A stretch of 64,000 nucleotides of DNA, taken from contig PBYE01000009.1 of NCBI GenBank assembly GCA_002729495.1, forward strand, positions 64,653 through 128,652, read 5' to 3'. Each line of letters opens with the position of its first letter. Within the stretch, counting starts at the first letter, position 1. Both the position numbers and the translations under genes were made by a program. The notes under the pieces were generated by a model. The model ran no database searches, was not told the DNA's origin, and was given only the letters and a program-made list of their open reading frames with translations. Of this stretch, positions 38,182 through 48,438 are shown in pieces. The stretch comes from Chromatiales bacterium. Lineage in GTDB: Bacteria > Pseudomonadota > Gammaproteobacteria > Steroidobacterales > GCA-2729495.

Positions 38182-39432
38182 AATCTTCAGGATTTTGTGG
38201 CGGGCCGTGTATTCCTGGCTGAGATCGCGCCAGCCGATTATTCCGCCCGGTGCATGTACGGGGTCACCGCGCATAAAGGATTCGAGCTCCTCTCTCCGGT
38301 GCATGGCATCCCGATAGCCCAACCGGATTAATTCACGCGTGTAGCCAGACTCGAACAATAAATAACTGGCAAGCTGCATGCCGCCCCTGTTCATTGCGCC
38401 AAGTCCTTTCAGGAGAATACGGACGGAGCGCGGCAGTTCATGTACATGGCGCTCGGCAATCTCACGTATATCCTCGCTCGGTAACATAACGAATGCTTCG
38501 ATCGTGCGCAGGTCGCCCTCGTCACCTTCAACTGTTTTCTCACCAAGCTGATCGAGGATCAGGTTAATACGCGTCAGCCGCTCAAGATCTGCGGACAGGC
38601 CATCCATAAACAGCGCATCCAGCATGTAACCCGCTACCCGGCCGAGGCTGGGATACCGAGTATCCCTGCTAACGGTGGGTTCGGGATCAGGAATCTCGTT
38701 GCGTGCACCGATTACAAGAATACGATCGGCGCCCAGGTGTACCGCGGGCGAGAGAGGCGTTGCCTGGCGCATCGCGCCGTCGCCAAAATATTCCTGGCCT
38801 ATAAGCACGGGCGGAAACACGATGGGCACTGCGATGCTGCCCATCAGGTGATTGACATTGATTTTCTCTTCCCGCCCGCTGCGCCTGACGCGGTGCCATG
38901 GGTGCACCGGCCCGCTGCCCTGGTAAAACGAAACCGATCGAGCCGAAGAATAACCGGCCGCGGTAACCGAGACCGCATCAATGTATCCCTTGTCGATGGA
39001 CCTCTGGATCGATTCAAAGTTGATCTGTTTCTTCAGCAGCTTCCTGAGCGGCGCATTGTCGAGTAACGCGAGCGGGTTGCTGCGTCCAAGTCCACCGGTC
39101 GCAACCGCGAGCACCCAGTGCGCCCCATTCCGGATCATGGTCCATGTATCTGACCGAAACACCTGCGCAGATTTGAAGTTGCGCCACACATATTCCAGTT
39201 CCGCCACACCGACATGGAATAGTTGCGCCCGGCTCGCCAGCACAACCGAATTGATCGCACCGGCTGACGTGCCGCTTATTACGGAGAAAGGATTAGAAGA
39301 GCGGCGCGGAAGCATCTCGGCCAACGCCTTCAGCACACCTACCTGGTAGGCACCGCGTGCTCCACCGCCCGGCAATACGAGGCCGAACCGGTAGTCGGCG
39401 GATACAGAAGAATGATGCGAATGCCTGTCCAT
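38167..39432 (-). CDS. Patatin-like phospholipase
   Basis: The 421-aa protein is predicted to hydrolyse acyl esters of lipids by a Ser-Asp dyad. It shows the oxyanion motif VLPGGGARGAYQVGVLKAL, the nucleophile elbow GTSAG (SVISGTSAGAINS), and the catalytic DGA (YFGDGAMRQATPL). No signal peptide is visible, so it is probably cytoplasmic or membrane-associated. The extra C-terminal part (about 250-421) has DLERLTRINLILDQL and many Arg residues. It is convergent with mgtE and divergent from the peroxiredoxin. The natural substrate is unknown. Confidence 0.92.
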   Translation of the reverse strand: MDRHSHHSSVSADYRFGLVLPGGGARGAYQVGVLKALAEMLPRRSSNPFSVISGTSAGAINSVVLASRAQLFHVGVAELEYVWRNFKSAQVFRSDTWTMIRNGAHWVLAVATGGLGRSNPLALLDNAPLRKLLKKQINFESIQRSIDKGYIDAVSVTAAGYSSARSVSFYQGSGPVHPWHRVRRSGREEKINVNHLMGSIAVPIVFPPVLIGQEYFGDGAMRQATPLSPAVHLGADRILVIGARNEIPDPEPTVSRDTRYPSLGRVAGYMLDALFMDGLSADLERLTRINLILDQLGEKTVEGDEGDLRTIEAFVMLPSEDIREIAERHVHELPRSVRILLKGLGAMNRGGMQLASYLLFESGYTRELIRLGYRDAMHRREELESFMRGDPVHAPGGIIGWRDLSQEYTARHKILKISGQE

Positions 39433-39544
39433 ACGGGCGCCGTTTAGCTAGACCTGTAGGTATATTAAACACACGTTTCGAGCGTTCACAAGGAACTTGG
39501 GCAGCATGCTATGCTCGAAGCGCAACACAAGCAGAGAAAAGGCC

Positions 39545-40087
39545 ATGAACAGCTTTATGCGTAAATGCCTGACACTGATCGGCATATCGCTTTCGGCCGG
39601 CACACTGGCCGCAGGACTGGTCGGAAGCCCCGCCCCGGATTTCCACCTGCAGGATCAGAATGGCGAATGGCACAGCCTGGAACAGTATCGTGGCCAGTGG
39701 GTCGTGCTGTATTTTTACCCGAAGGACGACACGCCAGGCTGCACGAAAGAGGCCTGCGCATTTCGTGACAACATTTTTGCCTTCGAAAAGCTAAACGCCA
39801 TTGTGCTCGGAGTTAGCCTCGACAACGTGGAATCACATGCCGAATTTGCTGAGAAATATAGCCTGCCTTTTTCCATCCTTGCCGATAGCGAAAAACAGGC
39901 GGCCTCTGCTTATGGCGTAGTCATGAAAATTGGCCCGATGGAACTGGCCAGCCGGCAGTCATTCCTGATCGACCCGGAGGGGAATATTGTCAAACACTAC
40001 GCCAAGGTAAATGCGGAGAAACACTCCGAAGAAGTGCTGGTCGACCTCGGTGAATTAACCGGGGAAGGCAAGGAATCGGATAGCTGA
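39545..40087 (+). CDS. Exported Bcp-type peroxiredoxin
   Basis: The 180-aa protein reduces peroxides by a thiol mechanism. A Sec signal peptide (MNSFMRKCLTLIGISLSAG, cleavage likely after LAA23) is followed by the AhpC/TSA fold of the Bcp group: GSPAPDFHLQDQNGEWHSLEQYRGQW, VVLYFYPKDDTPGCTKEACAFRD with peroxidatic Cys66 and a second Cys71 (the C-x4-C pair), and SFLIDPEGNIVKHYAKVNAEKHSEEVL. Most Bcp proteins are cytosolic, so export is notable. ATG 39545 is chosen because it begins the signal peptide. Confidence 0.92.
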   Translation: MNSFMRKCLTLIGISLSAGTLAAGLVGSPAPDFHLQDQNGEWHSLEQYRGQWVVLYFYPKDDTPGCTKEACAFRDNIFAFEKLNAIVLGVSLDNVESHAEFAEKYSLPFSILADSEKQAASAYGVVMKIGPMELASRQSFLIDPEGNIVKHYAKVNAEKHSEEVLVDLGELTGEGKESDS

Positions 40088-40093
40088 TGTTAC

Positions 40094-41467
40094 TCAGCTG
40101 GTTTGTTCAATCGGGCCGGATTTCTGAACATCCTTATCTTCGCCCTGGCGATTGAACATACCACCCAGGTATGTGCCAATCATCGCCCATACCGCCGCCA
40201 GCCCCGCACCTATAGCCATCATTACGGCAAGGCCGAAACCCAGTCCGTCACTCAGGTAGGCATAAACATTTCCCCAAACAGCATCGCCGCCACGGTATAG
40301 CGCCACGTCGATAACGGGTTTCGCTTTGAAACGCGTTTCGCGATCAAGCGCAGTAAACAGCATCTCACGGGCAGGCCTCGTAATACCGTAGTTGCCGGCA
40401 CGGCGCACAACCTGGAGCGCGAGCGCAACGATCATGATCGGTGCAAATGCCACGATAAGCATGCCGGCCACAATAATTATCGGGACCAGTGCCAGCGTTA
40501 CCGACATGCCGAACCGGGTAACGATCCGGCTGGTCGCAAACATGCCGATAACAAAAGTCAGCACGTTCACCGTCAGGTCCACCCTGGCCAGATACTTCTG
40601 GCGCACAGCCTCTTCGAACGGCCGCAAAACATCAGTTTGAGCCATATAGGCAAACGAACCCAGCGCGGTATAGAACAACAGGAAGGCGCCTATACCCAGC
40701 AGGTAAGGATTGGTGAAAAACATCTTGAAGCCGCCAAGTGGATTGCCGCCGATTTGAATCTTGGACAAATCGACATGCACGGCTTCATTGTGCAAATCGG
40801 TGACCTTGAGCCGCTCAAGATAGAAAGACAAAATGATGGGAACCACAAGCAATGAGGCCGCGATCAGCAATAATGTATCCGTTCCCAGGGATTCCGCGAA
40901 GAAACCGGGAATAGACGGACCCACCAGGGCGCCTGCGCTCGATCCGGCAGCAATAAATGCGAACAGCCGATTGGATTGTTCCTTCGTGTAGAGGTCTGCC
41001 ATGAAGGTCCAAAAAACGGACACGTGGTACAGGCTGAACACGCTGACCCACAGATAAAACGCCTTGTCGGTCGTCAGGTACAGCTCGTAGTTAAACGCAT
41101 CGACCTTGAGATCAAGGAGAAGGGTATCTCCTGCGCCGCTCGTGGCCAGGTAAAAAATAACGAAGGTCGTTGCGAAGAACGCATACACACCGGGCACCAG
41201 GTATTTAAACTTGACCCTTGTAACGAACAAACCGTAGATCGCTACAACCGCCAGGCAGAGGAAAAAATTTATATTCCAGAGCTGGGAAATCTCGGTGCGG
41301 GTCCAGTCGCTGGCCATCGCATCACGTACAGGGCGCAGGATGTAGTACCCAGCCATCAGCGTAAACACGAACAGGAAAGAGGTAATTACCGAACGTAGCT
41401 CGTTCGGTTCGATTGTCGAGGCTGACTTCATTATTCGTGCCAGTAGGTTTGGTTGCTGTTCATTCAT
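40094..41467 (-). CDS. Polytopic carrier of the nucleotide (Npt/ATP-ADP translocase-like) or MFS type
   Basis: The 457-aa inner-membrane protein starts at ATG 41467 behind AGAAAG and has about eleven or twelve hydrophobic helices. The first helix region FTLMAGYYILRPVRDAM and the segments VSVFWTFMADLYTKEQSNRLFAFIAAGSSAGALVGPSI and RPAREMLFTALDRETRFKAKPVIDVALYRGGDAVWG resemble the NTP/NDP exchanger group found in intracellular bacteria and, in divergent form, in free-living gammaproteobacteria. The substrate is not known; an uncharacterised MFS carrier is the alternative. It lies 128 nt downstream of the SDR lipoprotein on the same strand. Confidence 0.7.
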   Translation of the reverse strand: MNEQQPNLLARIMKSASTIEPNELRSVITSFLFVFTLMAGYYILRPVRDAMASDWTRTEISQLWNINFFLCLAVVAIYGLFVTRVKFKYLVPGVYAFFATTFVIFYLATSGAGDTLLLDLKVDAFNYELYLTTDKAFYLWVSVFSLYHVSVFWTFMADLYTKEQSNRLFAFIAAGSSAGALVGPSIPGFFAESLGTDTLLLIAASLLVVPIILSFYLERLKVTDLHNEAVHVDLSKIQIGGNPLGGFKMFFTNPYLLGIGAFLLFYTALGSFAYMAQTDVLRPFEEAVRQKYLARVDLTVNVLTFVIGMFATSRIVTRFGMSVTLALVPIIIVAGMLIVAFAPIMIVALALQVVRRAGNYGITRPAREMLFTALDRETRFKAKPVIDVALYRGGDAVWGNVYAYLSDGLGFGLAVMMAIGAGLAAVWAMIGTYLGGMFNRQGEDKDVQKSGPIEQTS

Positions 41468-41595
41468 CTTTCTATCCGTATCAGGCTGGCTAACATCTGT
41501 CCGCCGGCTCAACGCCAGGAGCACTGCAAACCGGTCCGGGGGCTTGTACGCCCCTGAACAGACAGCAGAGCGGTTTCCGGAAAGTCCTCAGGCGT

Positions 41596-42372
41596 TCAGT
41601 CTGCTTCCAGTGCACCAAATAATGACGGCCAATCATTTTCACCTTCAACATCGCTGTTAAATGTTTCGAAGGTTTTATTCAGTGCCGTTGGATTTTGTAG
41701 GGCGGCAATACAAATTAATGCGACATCTTCGCGGCTAATTATGCCCGTGGTGGTATCACCCTGGGCAAAAACTACCGTAGAAATTCCACCGGGCCTGTTA
41801 ACCAACCCGCCAGGACGAACCACTGTATAGGGCGCCCCGCTCGCACGCAGCGCCTCCTCACCCCTGAATTTCCAGATCAGAATATTATCGAAGGTCTTGT
41901 TGAGGAAATGATCTTCCTGGGTGGCCCCCGAAGACGAAACCAGCACCATCTGTTTCACGCCTGTGCCGACTGCGGCATCGGCAAGGTTCTTTATGCCGCC
42001 GTAGTCGACCGCCTCGGGGTTATTCGACTTGTCGGACGGAGTAGATCCGATTGCAGAAATGATGTAGTCAACGTCATCGAGTGCGGCGCGTATCGAATCG
42101 ATCTCACGCACGTCACCCACGGCGTAACCGATGTCATCTCCGAGGACTACGCGGGCCTTTTTCTCATCGCGGACAAAGGCCCGTACCTGGTAACCCTGGT
42201 CGCCCAGTCCTTTAACCAATGCCCTTCCGGTTCCGCCGGTGGCGCCGGCAACCAGCACCCGTCCCTTTTCGTCACCCGCGGATAACGTGCCGATACTGCA
42301 ACCGGTCAGCAACGCAATGCATAATGCCGCTGCGGCGGTGCACATCCATCTGCTCAAGTTCACTGTTTTCAT
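41596..42372 (-). CDS. Predicted lipoprotein with an atypical SDR (NAD(P)-binding Rossmann) domain
   Basis: The 258-aa protein begins with a lipoprotein signal: basic residue, hydrophobic core (MCTAAAALCIALLTGC) and lipobox LTGC with Cys25; the next residue is Ser, which in enterics favours outer-membrane sorting. After a short spacer comes an atypical SDR domain with nucleotide loop VLVAGATGGTGRAL (Gly43-Gly49), DVDYIISAIGS, VDYGGIKNLADAAVGTGVKQMVLVSSSGAT and a YTVVRPGGLVNRPGG segment. NAD(P) is not normally available outside the cytoplasm, so the role is unclear. It follows pyk by 86 nt. Confidence 0.85.
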   Translation of the reverse strand: MKTVNLSRWMCTAAAALCIALLTGCSIGTLSAGDEKGRVLVAGATGGTGRALVKGLGDQGYQVRAFVRDEKKARVVLGDDIGYAVGDVREIDSIRAALDDVDYIISAIGSTPSDKSNNPEAVDYGGIKNLADAAVGTGVKQMVLVSSSGATQEDHFLNKTFDNILIWKFRGEEALRASGAPYTVVRPGGLVNRPGGISTVVFAQGDTTTGIISREDVALICIAALQNPTALNKTFETFNSDVEGENDWPSLFGALEAD

Positions 42373-42458
42373 TTTGAAAAAACTTGTCGGTCTTATTTTC
42401 CGGGGTGCTGAAGTATACGCAGCATTTGGGGAAGCCTAATCCGGGGTCGTGCCTACAT

Positions 42459-43886
42459 TCACTGGCTGGTCACACGAAGTATAGTCATCGCATTGGTGCC
42501 GCCCGCCACACCCTTCATATCGCCCTTGGTAAAGATCAACAGATCGCCCTCTTCTGCCTGCCCAAGGCTCAGCAGGCGATCAAAAATATCTCTGTAAAGA
42601 CTATCTGAACTGCCGTGGGTAACATCGAATAACACCGGGTAGACCCCTCGGTAAAGACTGACACGGCGGAGTGTGGCCTCGTGCCTGCTGAAAGCATAAA
42701 TCGGAATATCGGATCGAATTCGTGACATCCACAATGCCGTGGAGCCAGACTCGGTTAGCGCAATAATGGAATGCACATCCAGGTGATTCGCGGTATACAT
42801 GACCGCCATCGCAATAGCCTGGTCAACGTATTCGAAGTGTGCGTTATGACGTCGCAGGGTACTGCTGATCAGGCGATAAGCTTCGGCCCCCTGGCAAACC
42901 TCTGCCATCGTTTCCACGGCGCGCACCGGGTGTTCGCCGACCGCTGTCTCGGCCGACAGCATCACAGCATCGGTACCATCCATTACCGCATTGGCGACGT
43001 CTGATACTTCTGCACGTGTAGGTACCTGGCTGTGAATCATTGATTCCATCATCTGTGTCGCAGTAATGGATATCTTGTGCCGGTGCCGGGCGGTGCGAAT
43101 AATTTTTTTCTGCAGCCCCGTCAATCCCGCATAACCGGTTTCGACGCCCAGATCGCCACGCGCGACCATGACCGCATCGCTCGCATCGATAATTGCCTCG
43201 AGATTCTGTACCGCTTCCGACCGTTCTATTTTTGCGACGATGTGGCCGGCTCCGCCGGCATCACGAAGCAACTGACGTGCTTCGTTAACATCTTCGGGAT
43301 TGCGCACGAAAGAAACCGCGATCCAGTCAATATCGGCTTCTGCAGCCAGCCGGATGTCATCCCGGTCTTTATCCATGAGTGCAGGCGCCGAAAGCCCGCC
43401 GCCGTGACGGTTAATTCCCTTGCGATCACTCAGTTCGCCGCCCACAATTACCCGACAGATTATTCTCGGACCCTGAACGTCTTCGACCAGCAGGTTCAGG
43501 TGACCGTCGTCGAGCAACAGTGTGTCACCTTTCTCCACGTCACCCGCGAGCCCCTCGTATGCAACGCCAACGGCCTCGACTGTGCCTTCGTCACCGCCCA
43601 TGGTCGAATCAAGGATGAAAGCTTGCCCCTCTTCAAGCACTGCAGGCGATTCTTTGAATCTGCGTATCCGGATTTTCGGGCCCTGCAGATCGCCGAGCAC
43701 GGCTACGTAGCGCCCCAGCTTTGCCGCAGTTTTTCTGACTGACTTGATACGACGCTCCTGCTCGTTCCAGTCACCATGTGAGAAATTCACCCGCACGGTG
43801 TCCGTGCCGGCCTCAAGCAATCGCTGCATGACCTTCGGGTCATCGGTGGCAGGGCCGAGGGTTGCGATGATCTTGGTTCGGCGCAT
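42459..43886 (-). CDS. pyk: Pyruvate kinase
   Basis: Pyruvate kinase converts phosphoenolpyruvate and ADP to pyruvate and ATP. From ATG 43886 (MRRTKIIATLGPATDDP) the protein is 475 aa. Signatures: VRVNFSHGDWNEQ, DLQGPKIRIRRF, the catalytic VAKIERSEAVQNLEAIIDASDAVMVARGDLGVE, the ITATQMMESMI motif, and VANAVMDGTDAVMLSAETAVGEHPV. The C-terminal allosteric domain is present. It is the last of the tkt-gap-pgk-pyk run; fba, often next, is missing. Two TTG codons upstream are unlikely starts. Confidence 0.98.
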   Translation of the reverse strand: MRRTKIIATLGPATDDPKVMQRLLEAGTDTVRVNFSHGDWNEQERRIKSVRKTAAKLGRYVAVLGDLQGPKIRIRRFKESPAVLEEGQAFILDSTMGGDEGTVEAVGVAYEGLAGDVEKGDTLLLDDGHLNLLVEDVQGPRIICRVIVGGELSDRKGINRHGGGLSAPALMDKDRDDIRLAAEADIDWIAVSFVRNPEDVNEARQLLRDAGGAGHIVAKIERSEAVQNLEAIIDASDAVMVARGDLGVETGYAGLTGLQKKIIRTARHRHKISITATQMMESMIHSQVPTRAEVSDVANAVMDGTDAVMLSAETAVGEHPVRAVETMAEVCQGAEAYRLISSTLRRHNAHFEYVDQAIAMAVMYTANHLDVHSIIALTESGSTALWMSRIRSDIPIYAFSRHEATLRRVSLYRGVYPVLFDVTHGSSDSLYRDIFDRLLSLGQAEEGDLLIFTKGDMKGVAGGTNAMTILRVTSQ

Positions 43887-43982
43887 AGGTATCTTCAACA
43901 ATTAGTTCGGAACAAAAGGGCAAGAACTCGAGTGCTGATTATCCCACATCAGCAAGAAAAACCTTGGCGGCGTGCGCCGGTA

Positions 43983-45143
43983 TCAGCCGGCCCGCGATTC
44001 GAGCACCTCGAGCGCCGGAAGTTTTTTGCCTTCGAGCAACTCCAGAAATGCTCCGCCGCCGGTAGAAATATAGGATATTTGGTCACCCAGTCCGTACCTT
44101 TCCAGTGCTGCCACCGTGTCGCCGCCGCCGGCGATTGAAAATGCGGGACTTGCAGCAATTGCCCGGGCAACCCGCTCCGTGCCCGCACCAAACTGGTCGA
44201 TTTCGAACACCCCCACCGGGCCATTCCAGACGATCGTACCCGCAGTCTGCAGCAATCCGGCATAGGCATCGGCAGTATCCGGACCGATATCGAGGATCAT
44301 TTCATTTGCCTGAACTTCGGCAACGGGACGTGTTACGGCTTCGGCTTCGGCACTGAATTCTCCGGCGACAACAACATCGGTCGGTATCGGTATGGATGTT
44401 TGTTCCAGCAGCGCGCGCGCCTGGTCGAGCATTTCGGTCTCGCACAATGACGCACCGACCGGATGCCCGGCCGCCGCGATGAAAGTATTCGCAATTCCGC
44501 CACCGACGATTAACTGATCAACCCGCTTCGACAATGCATCCAGCACGGTAAGCTTTGTCGATACTTTTGAGCCGCCGACAATGGCTACCATCGGCCGTGC
44601 CGGATTCTCCAGGGCCTTGCCGAGCGCTTCGAGTTCCTCGACGAGCAGAGGTCCCGCACAGGCCACGGGGGCAAATTGTGCGACACCGTAAGTACTGGCC
44701 TGGGCACGATGTGCGGTTCCAAAAGCATCCATGACGAATACATCGCACAGGGCAGCCATTTGTTGTGCCAGCCCTTCGTCGTTGGCTTTCTCACCTTTGT
44801 TGAACCTGACGTTTTCGCACAGCACAGCCTGGCCGGGATCAACAGCAATACCGCCTAACCAGTTCTCGGCAAGGCGAACCTCCTGGCCCAGCAGGACACT
44901 GAGATGCCGCGCAACCGGTGCAAGTGAAAACTGGTCTTCAAACTCGCCTTCGGTCGGTCGGCCAAGGTGGGACAGCAAAATAACCGCGGCGCCTGCATCC
45001 AGGGCATGCCGAATCGTTTGCAATGCAGCCTGTATGCGCGTGTCGCTGGTAACCTTGCCGTCTTCGAGCGGGACGTTGAAATCGAAGCGGATCATTACTC
45101 GCTTGCCTGCGAGATCGAGATCCGTCATTCGCTTTACATTCAT
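43983..45143 (-). CDS. pgk: Phosphoglycerate kinase
   Basis: Pgk interconverts 1,3-bisphosphoglycerate and 3-phosphoglycerate with ADP/ATP. The 386-aa protein starts at ATG 45143 ([31 protein letters not shown]). It has the RxDxNVP motif, [65 protein letters not shown] and the Gly-rich [10 protein letters not shown]. It is typical of the bacterial type. A 191-nt spacer with a long hairpin repeat separates it from gap. Confidence 0.98.
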   Translation of the reverse strand: MNVKRMTDLDLAGKRVMIRFDFNVPLEDGKVTSDTRIQAALQTIRHALDAGAAVILLSHLGRPTEGEFEDQFSLAPVARHLSVLLGQEVRLAENWLGGIAVDPGQAVLCENVRFNKGEKANDEGLAQQMAALCDVFVMDAFGTAHRAQASTYGVAQFAPVACAGPLLVEELEALGKALENPARPMVAIVGGSKVSTKLTVLDALSKRVDQLIVGGGIANTFIAAAGHPVGASLCETEMLDQARALLEQTSIPIPTDVVVAGEFSAEAEAVTRPVAEVQANEMILDIGPDTADAYAGLLQTAGTIVWNGPVGVFEIDQFGAGTERVARAIAASPAFSIAGGGDTVAALERYGLGDQISYISTGGGAFLELLEGKKLPALEVLESRAG

Positions 45144-45176
45144 GGCAACGTCCAAGGAAGCATCACGCTAGAAACG

Positions 45177-45320
45177 TAGCGAGCGAAAGCAAGACAAGGC
45201 GAAAAGCTGGCCGCTCACGGGCGTCCTGCCCTCCGCGGCACTAATGCATCCGTGCATGTCGCAACGCAGTTTACACGACAGTAAATGAGCATTCTGAGCC
45301 GCTTTTCAACGCCGTATTGC
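45177..45320. repeat. Palindromic intergenic repeat element between gap and pgk
   Basis: The spacer is built of nested inverted repeats. The outer arms are GGCGAAAAGC (45199-45208) and GCTTTTCAACGCC (45301-45313). Inner ones are ATGCA-TCCG-TGCAT and TTTAC-ACGACA-GTAAA. Similar long hairpin repeats are widespread between genes of gammaproteobacteria. It may stabilise or process the tkt-gap-pgk-pyk mRNA. No reading frame is supported here. Confidence 0.6.
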
Positions 45321-45334
45321 TGAGTCCAGTTTTT

Positions 45335-46345
45335 CTAGGCGTTTGCAAGTGCGATGGTGGTATCGAGCATTCGATTCGAAAAACCCCATTCATTGTCATA
45401 CCAGGAACAGACCTTAACCAGGTTGCCCCCCATAACCTTGGTCAGGGTTGCATCGTAGGTCGATGATGCAGGGTCATGGTTGAAATCGATCGATACCAGC
45501 GGTCCGTCGTTGTATGCGAGTATGCCCTTAAGTGGCCCTTCACTCGCCGCTTTGAGTACCGAATTGATTTCATCGACCGTTGTATCGCGCGACGCATTAA
45601 AGGTCAGGTCGACCATCGAAACATTGATCGTTGGCACACGCACGGCAAAACCATCAAGCCGCCCCTCCAGCTCCGGCAGAACGAGCGCTACGGCTGCTGC
45701 TGCGCCCGTTTTGGTAGGAATCATTGACTGGGTGGCCGAACGTGCCCGGCGCAGGTCCTTGTGATACACATCGGTCAGAACCTGATCGTTAGTGTATGCG
45801 TGAATCGTTGTCATGATGCCCTGCTCTAACCCAATCGCCTCGTGCAGCGGCTTAACGAGTGGCGCAAGGCAATTGGTGGTGCAGGAGGCGTTCGAGACCA
45901 CCGTATCATCCGCGGTCAGCACATCCTGGTTAACGCCGTAAACAATGGTCGCGTCAACATTCTTGCCGGCCGGTGCAGAAATCAAAACCTTTCTGGCGCC
46001 TGCATCCAGGTGTGGTTGTGCCTTTTCCTTGGTTGCAAAGAAACCGGTGCATTCGAGCACAACATCGACACCCAGTTCGGCCCACGGCAGATCGGCGGGG
46101 TTGCGTTCCGCAAACACCCTGATGCGATCACCGTCAACGACCAACGCGTCACCATCGACCGCGACCTCGAACGGGAACGGACCATGCGCACTATCATGCC
46201 TGGTCAGATAAGCGTTGGTCTCCGCATCGCCCAAGTCGTTGACCGCGACAATCTGAATCTCACTTGTGCGCTTGCCTTCATAAAGAGCACGCAAAACATT
46301 CCGGCCGATACGGCCATATCCATTAATCGCAACTTTTACTGCCAT
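45335..46345 (-). CDS. gap: Type I glyceraldehyde-3-phosphate dehydrogenase
   Basis: The 336-aa dehydrogenase oxidises glyceraldehyde-3-phosphate with phosphate and NAD(P). The N-terminal Rossmann motif is [16 protein letters not shown]; the catalytic site is SNASCTTNC with Cys155; the partner His lies in [28 protein letters not shown] near the end is typical. Asp37 lies in VAVNDLGD, near where coenzyme specificity is decided. Erythrose-4-phosphate dehydrogenase (Epd) is a close relative and the [10 protein letters not shown] segment looks somewhat Epd-like. Being between tkt and pgk favours GAPDH, though Epd also occurs in such operons. Confidence 0.92.
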   Translation of the reverse strand: MAVKVAINGYGRIGRNVLRALYEGKRTSEIQIVAVNDLGDAETNAYLTRHDSAHGPFPFEVAVDGDALVVDGDRIRVFAERNPADLPWAELGVDVVLECTGFFATKEKAQPHLDAGARKVLISAPAGKNVDATIVYGVNQDVLTADDTVVSNASCTTNCLAPLVKPLHEAIGLEQGIMTTIHAYTNDQVLTDVYHKDLRRARSATQSMIPTKTGAAAAVALVLPELEGRLDGFAVRVPTINVSMVDLTFNASRDTTVDEINSVLKAASEGPLKGILAYNDGPLVSIDFNHDPASSTYDATLTKVMGGNLVKVCSWYDNEWGFSNRMLDTTIALANA

Positions 46346-46407
46346 GCTTGTTCTCTCCTGACCTTGGCGTTCCTGACGAACGACCTGTTCTTATGTGGTG
46401 CGGATCT

Positions 46408-48438
46408 TTAGCCCGCAGCCAGCAGTTCTTTGACCGTCGCGGTAACCCGCGCAATCGTGAAACCATATTTGTCGAATAATTCGGGTGCCGGTGCCGACGC
46501 TCCGTAACTATCCATCGCAATAATGGCACCATCCGGGCCGGCATATTTTTCCCACCCGCTGCCTATGCCGGCTTCGATTGCAACGCGGGTTTTTACCGAT
46601 AGCGGGAGCACGTCATCCCGGTAACCCGCATCCTGGCCTGCAAACAGTGACACGCACGGAACCGACACGACCCGCACACGCAGGTTCTGACCCTGCAATT
46701 CCTTTGCCGCATCCATCGCCAGCGCAACTTCCGAACCCGTCGCAAGCAAAATTGCCTGCGGGTCAGCGTCGCCATAAAGAATGTAGCCACCGCGATTAAT
46801 GGCATCAACCTGATCTTCGTTACGGTTCTGCCGCGGCAAGGTCTGGCGGCTGAGTACGAGACTGGTCGGGCCGGTACTGCGCTCGATGGCATGCCGCCAG
46901 GCAACGGCTGTCTCTGTGCCGTCGCAGGGACGCCAAACCATCATGTTCGGCATGATTCGCAGGCTTTCGACGTGCTCAACGGGTTGATGGGTCGGCCCGT
47001 CTTCGCCCAGTCCAATGGAATCGTGGGTAAATACGAGGATGCTCCGAATCTCCATCAGCGCCGCCATGCGCAGGGCATTGCGCGCGTAGTCGGAGAAGGT
47101 CAGGAACGTACCGCCGTACGGAATAAATCCGCCATGTAATGACATTCCGTTCATCATGGCCGCCATCGCAAATTCGCGTACACCGTAATAAATATAGTTG
47201 CCGGCCGCATCGTCTGTCGTTACCGGTATCGATGCATCGTGCATCGTCAGGTTGGAACCCGTCAGGTCAGCCGAGCCGCCCACCATTTCCGGCAGATGCG
47301 GTGCAAACGCATTGATAGCTACCTGCGAGTCCTTGCGTGTTGCAAGTGCCTTGTCACTCGCAGCGATTTCGCGAATGGCGGCATCGGCGTTCGTTGCCCA
47401 TTCGGCAGGCAGTTCACCGGCAAGGCGGCGTTCGAGTTCGGCCGCAAGTTCCGGATGCTGACTTCTGTAATCAGCCAGCTTGGCTCGCCATTCCTGCTCG
47501 CGTATTGCGCCGGCATCCCGGGCATCCCATTCACCCCTGATGGCTTCCGGCACTTCGAACGGCGCATGGCTCCAGCCCAGCGTCTCGCGCGCGGCTGCGA
47601 CTTCTTCGTTGCCGAGAGGCGCGCCATGGGTTGCTTCGGTACCCTGCTTGTTAGGTGCGCCGAAGCCAATCACGGTCTTGCAGCAGATCATGGTGGGCTG
47701 GTCGTTGTTCGCGGTCGCTTCTTCTATAGCCTCGTGTATTGCTACCGGATCGTGGCCGTCAACATCTTCAATTACCTGCCAGCCGTAGGCCCGGAAGCGC
47801 TCCGGCGTGTTGTCACGAAACCAGCCCTGCACTTCGCCATCGATCGAGATGCCGTTGTCGTCGTAGATACAAATCAGTTTACTCAAGCCCAGTGTGCCGG
47901 CCAGCGAACACGCCTCGTGCGAGATGCCTTCCATAAGGCAACCGTCGCCGAGAAACACCCAGGTACGGTGATTGATAATGTCCAGGCCGGGCTGGTTGTA
48001 ACGGGCCGCCAGCATTTTTTCTGCGAGCGCCATTCCAACGGCATTCGTTACGCCCTGACCCAAAGGTCCGGTCGTCGTCTCGATCCCCAGTTCCGGTTCG
48101 TACTCGGGGTGACCCGCGGTGCGTGAACCCAGTTGCCGGAAGTTTCGAATCTCGTCTATACGCAGCGGATAACCACTGAGGTGCAGCAACGAGTAAAGGA
48201 GCATGGAACCGTGGCCGTTCGACAAAACAAAGCGGTCGCGGTCGGCCCATCGAGGGTTGCCCGGATTGTGCTTTAGGAAATCATTCCAGAGCACTTCGGC
48301 AATATCTGCCATGCCCATCGGCGCTCCGGGGTGGCCCGAATTGGCGGCTTGCACCGCATCCATCGAAAGCGCGCGAATGGCGTTCGCCAAATCGCGTCGA
48401 GAAGGTTGTCCGACAGCCGTTTCCGGTGTTGAGGCCAT
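46408..48438 (-). CDS. tkt: Transketolase
   Basis: Transketolase moves two-carbon units between sugar phosphates using thiamine diphosphate. The 676-aa protein has [68 protein letters not shown], and [38 protein letters not shown] for the cofactor and Mg. [22 protein letters not shown]-type sequence follows in the middle domain. It starts the tkt-gap-pgk-pyk run and is divergent from metK across a 414-nt spacer. Confidence 0.98.
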   Translation of the reverse strand: MASTPETAVGQPSRRDLANAIRALSMDAVQAANSGHPGAPMGMADIAEVLWNDFLKHNPGNPRWADRDRFVLSNGHGSMLLYSLLHLSGYPLRIDEIRNFRQLGSRTAGHPEYEPELGIETTTGPLGQGVTNAVGMALAEKMLAARYNQPGLDIINHRTWVFLGDGCLMEGISHEACSLAGTLGLSKLICIYDDNGISIDGEVQGWFRDNTPERFRAYGWQVIEDVDGHDPVAIHEAIEEATANNDQPTMICCKTVIGFGAPNKQGTEATHGAPLGNEEVAAARETLGWSHAPFEVPEAIRGEWDARDAGAIREQEWRAKLADYRSQHPELAAELERRLAGELPAEWATNADAAIREIAASDKALATRKDSQVAINAFAPHLPEMVGGSADLTGSNLTMHDASIPVTTDDAAGNYIYYGVREFAMAAMMNGMSLHGGFIPYGGTFLTFSDYARNALRMAALMEIRSILVFTHDSIGLGEDGPTHQPVEHVESLRIMPNMMVWRPCDGTETAVAWRHAIERSTGPTSLVLSRQTLPRQNRNEDQVDAINRGGYILYGDADPQAILLATGSEVALAMDAAKELQGQNLRVRVVSVPCVSLFAGQDAGYRDDVLPLSVKTRVAIEAGIGSGWEKYAGPDGAIIAMDSYGASAPAPELFDKYGFTIARVTATVKELLAAG

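Noticed and set aside
45335-46345. Erythrose-4-phosphate dehydrogenase (Epd) instead of GAPDH
   Set aside because: Some local similarity exists, but the operon with tkt, pgk and pyk and the overall pattern favour GAPDH; not completely excluded.
47239-48126. A 295-codon plus-strand open frame opposite tkt
   Set aside because: Antisense shadow of transketolase; low-complexity composition with no domain pattern.
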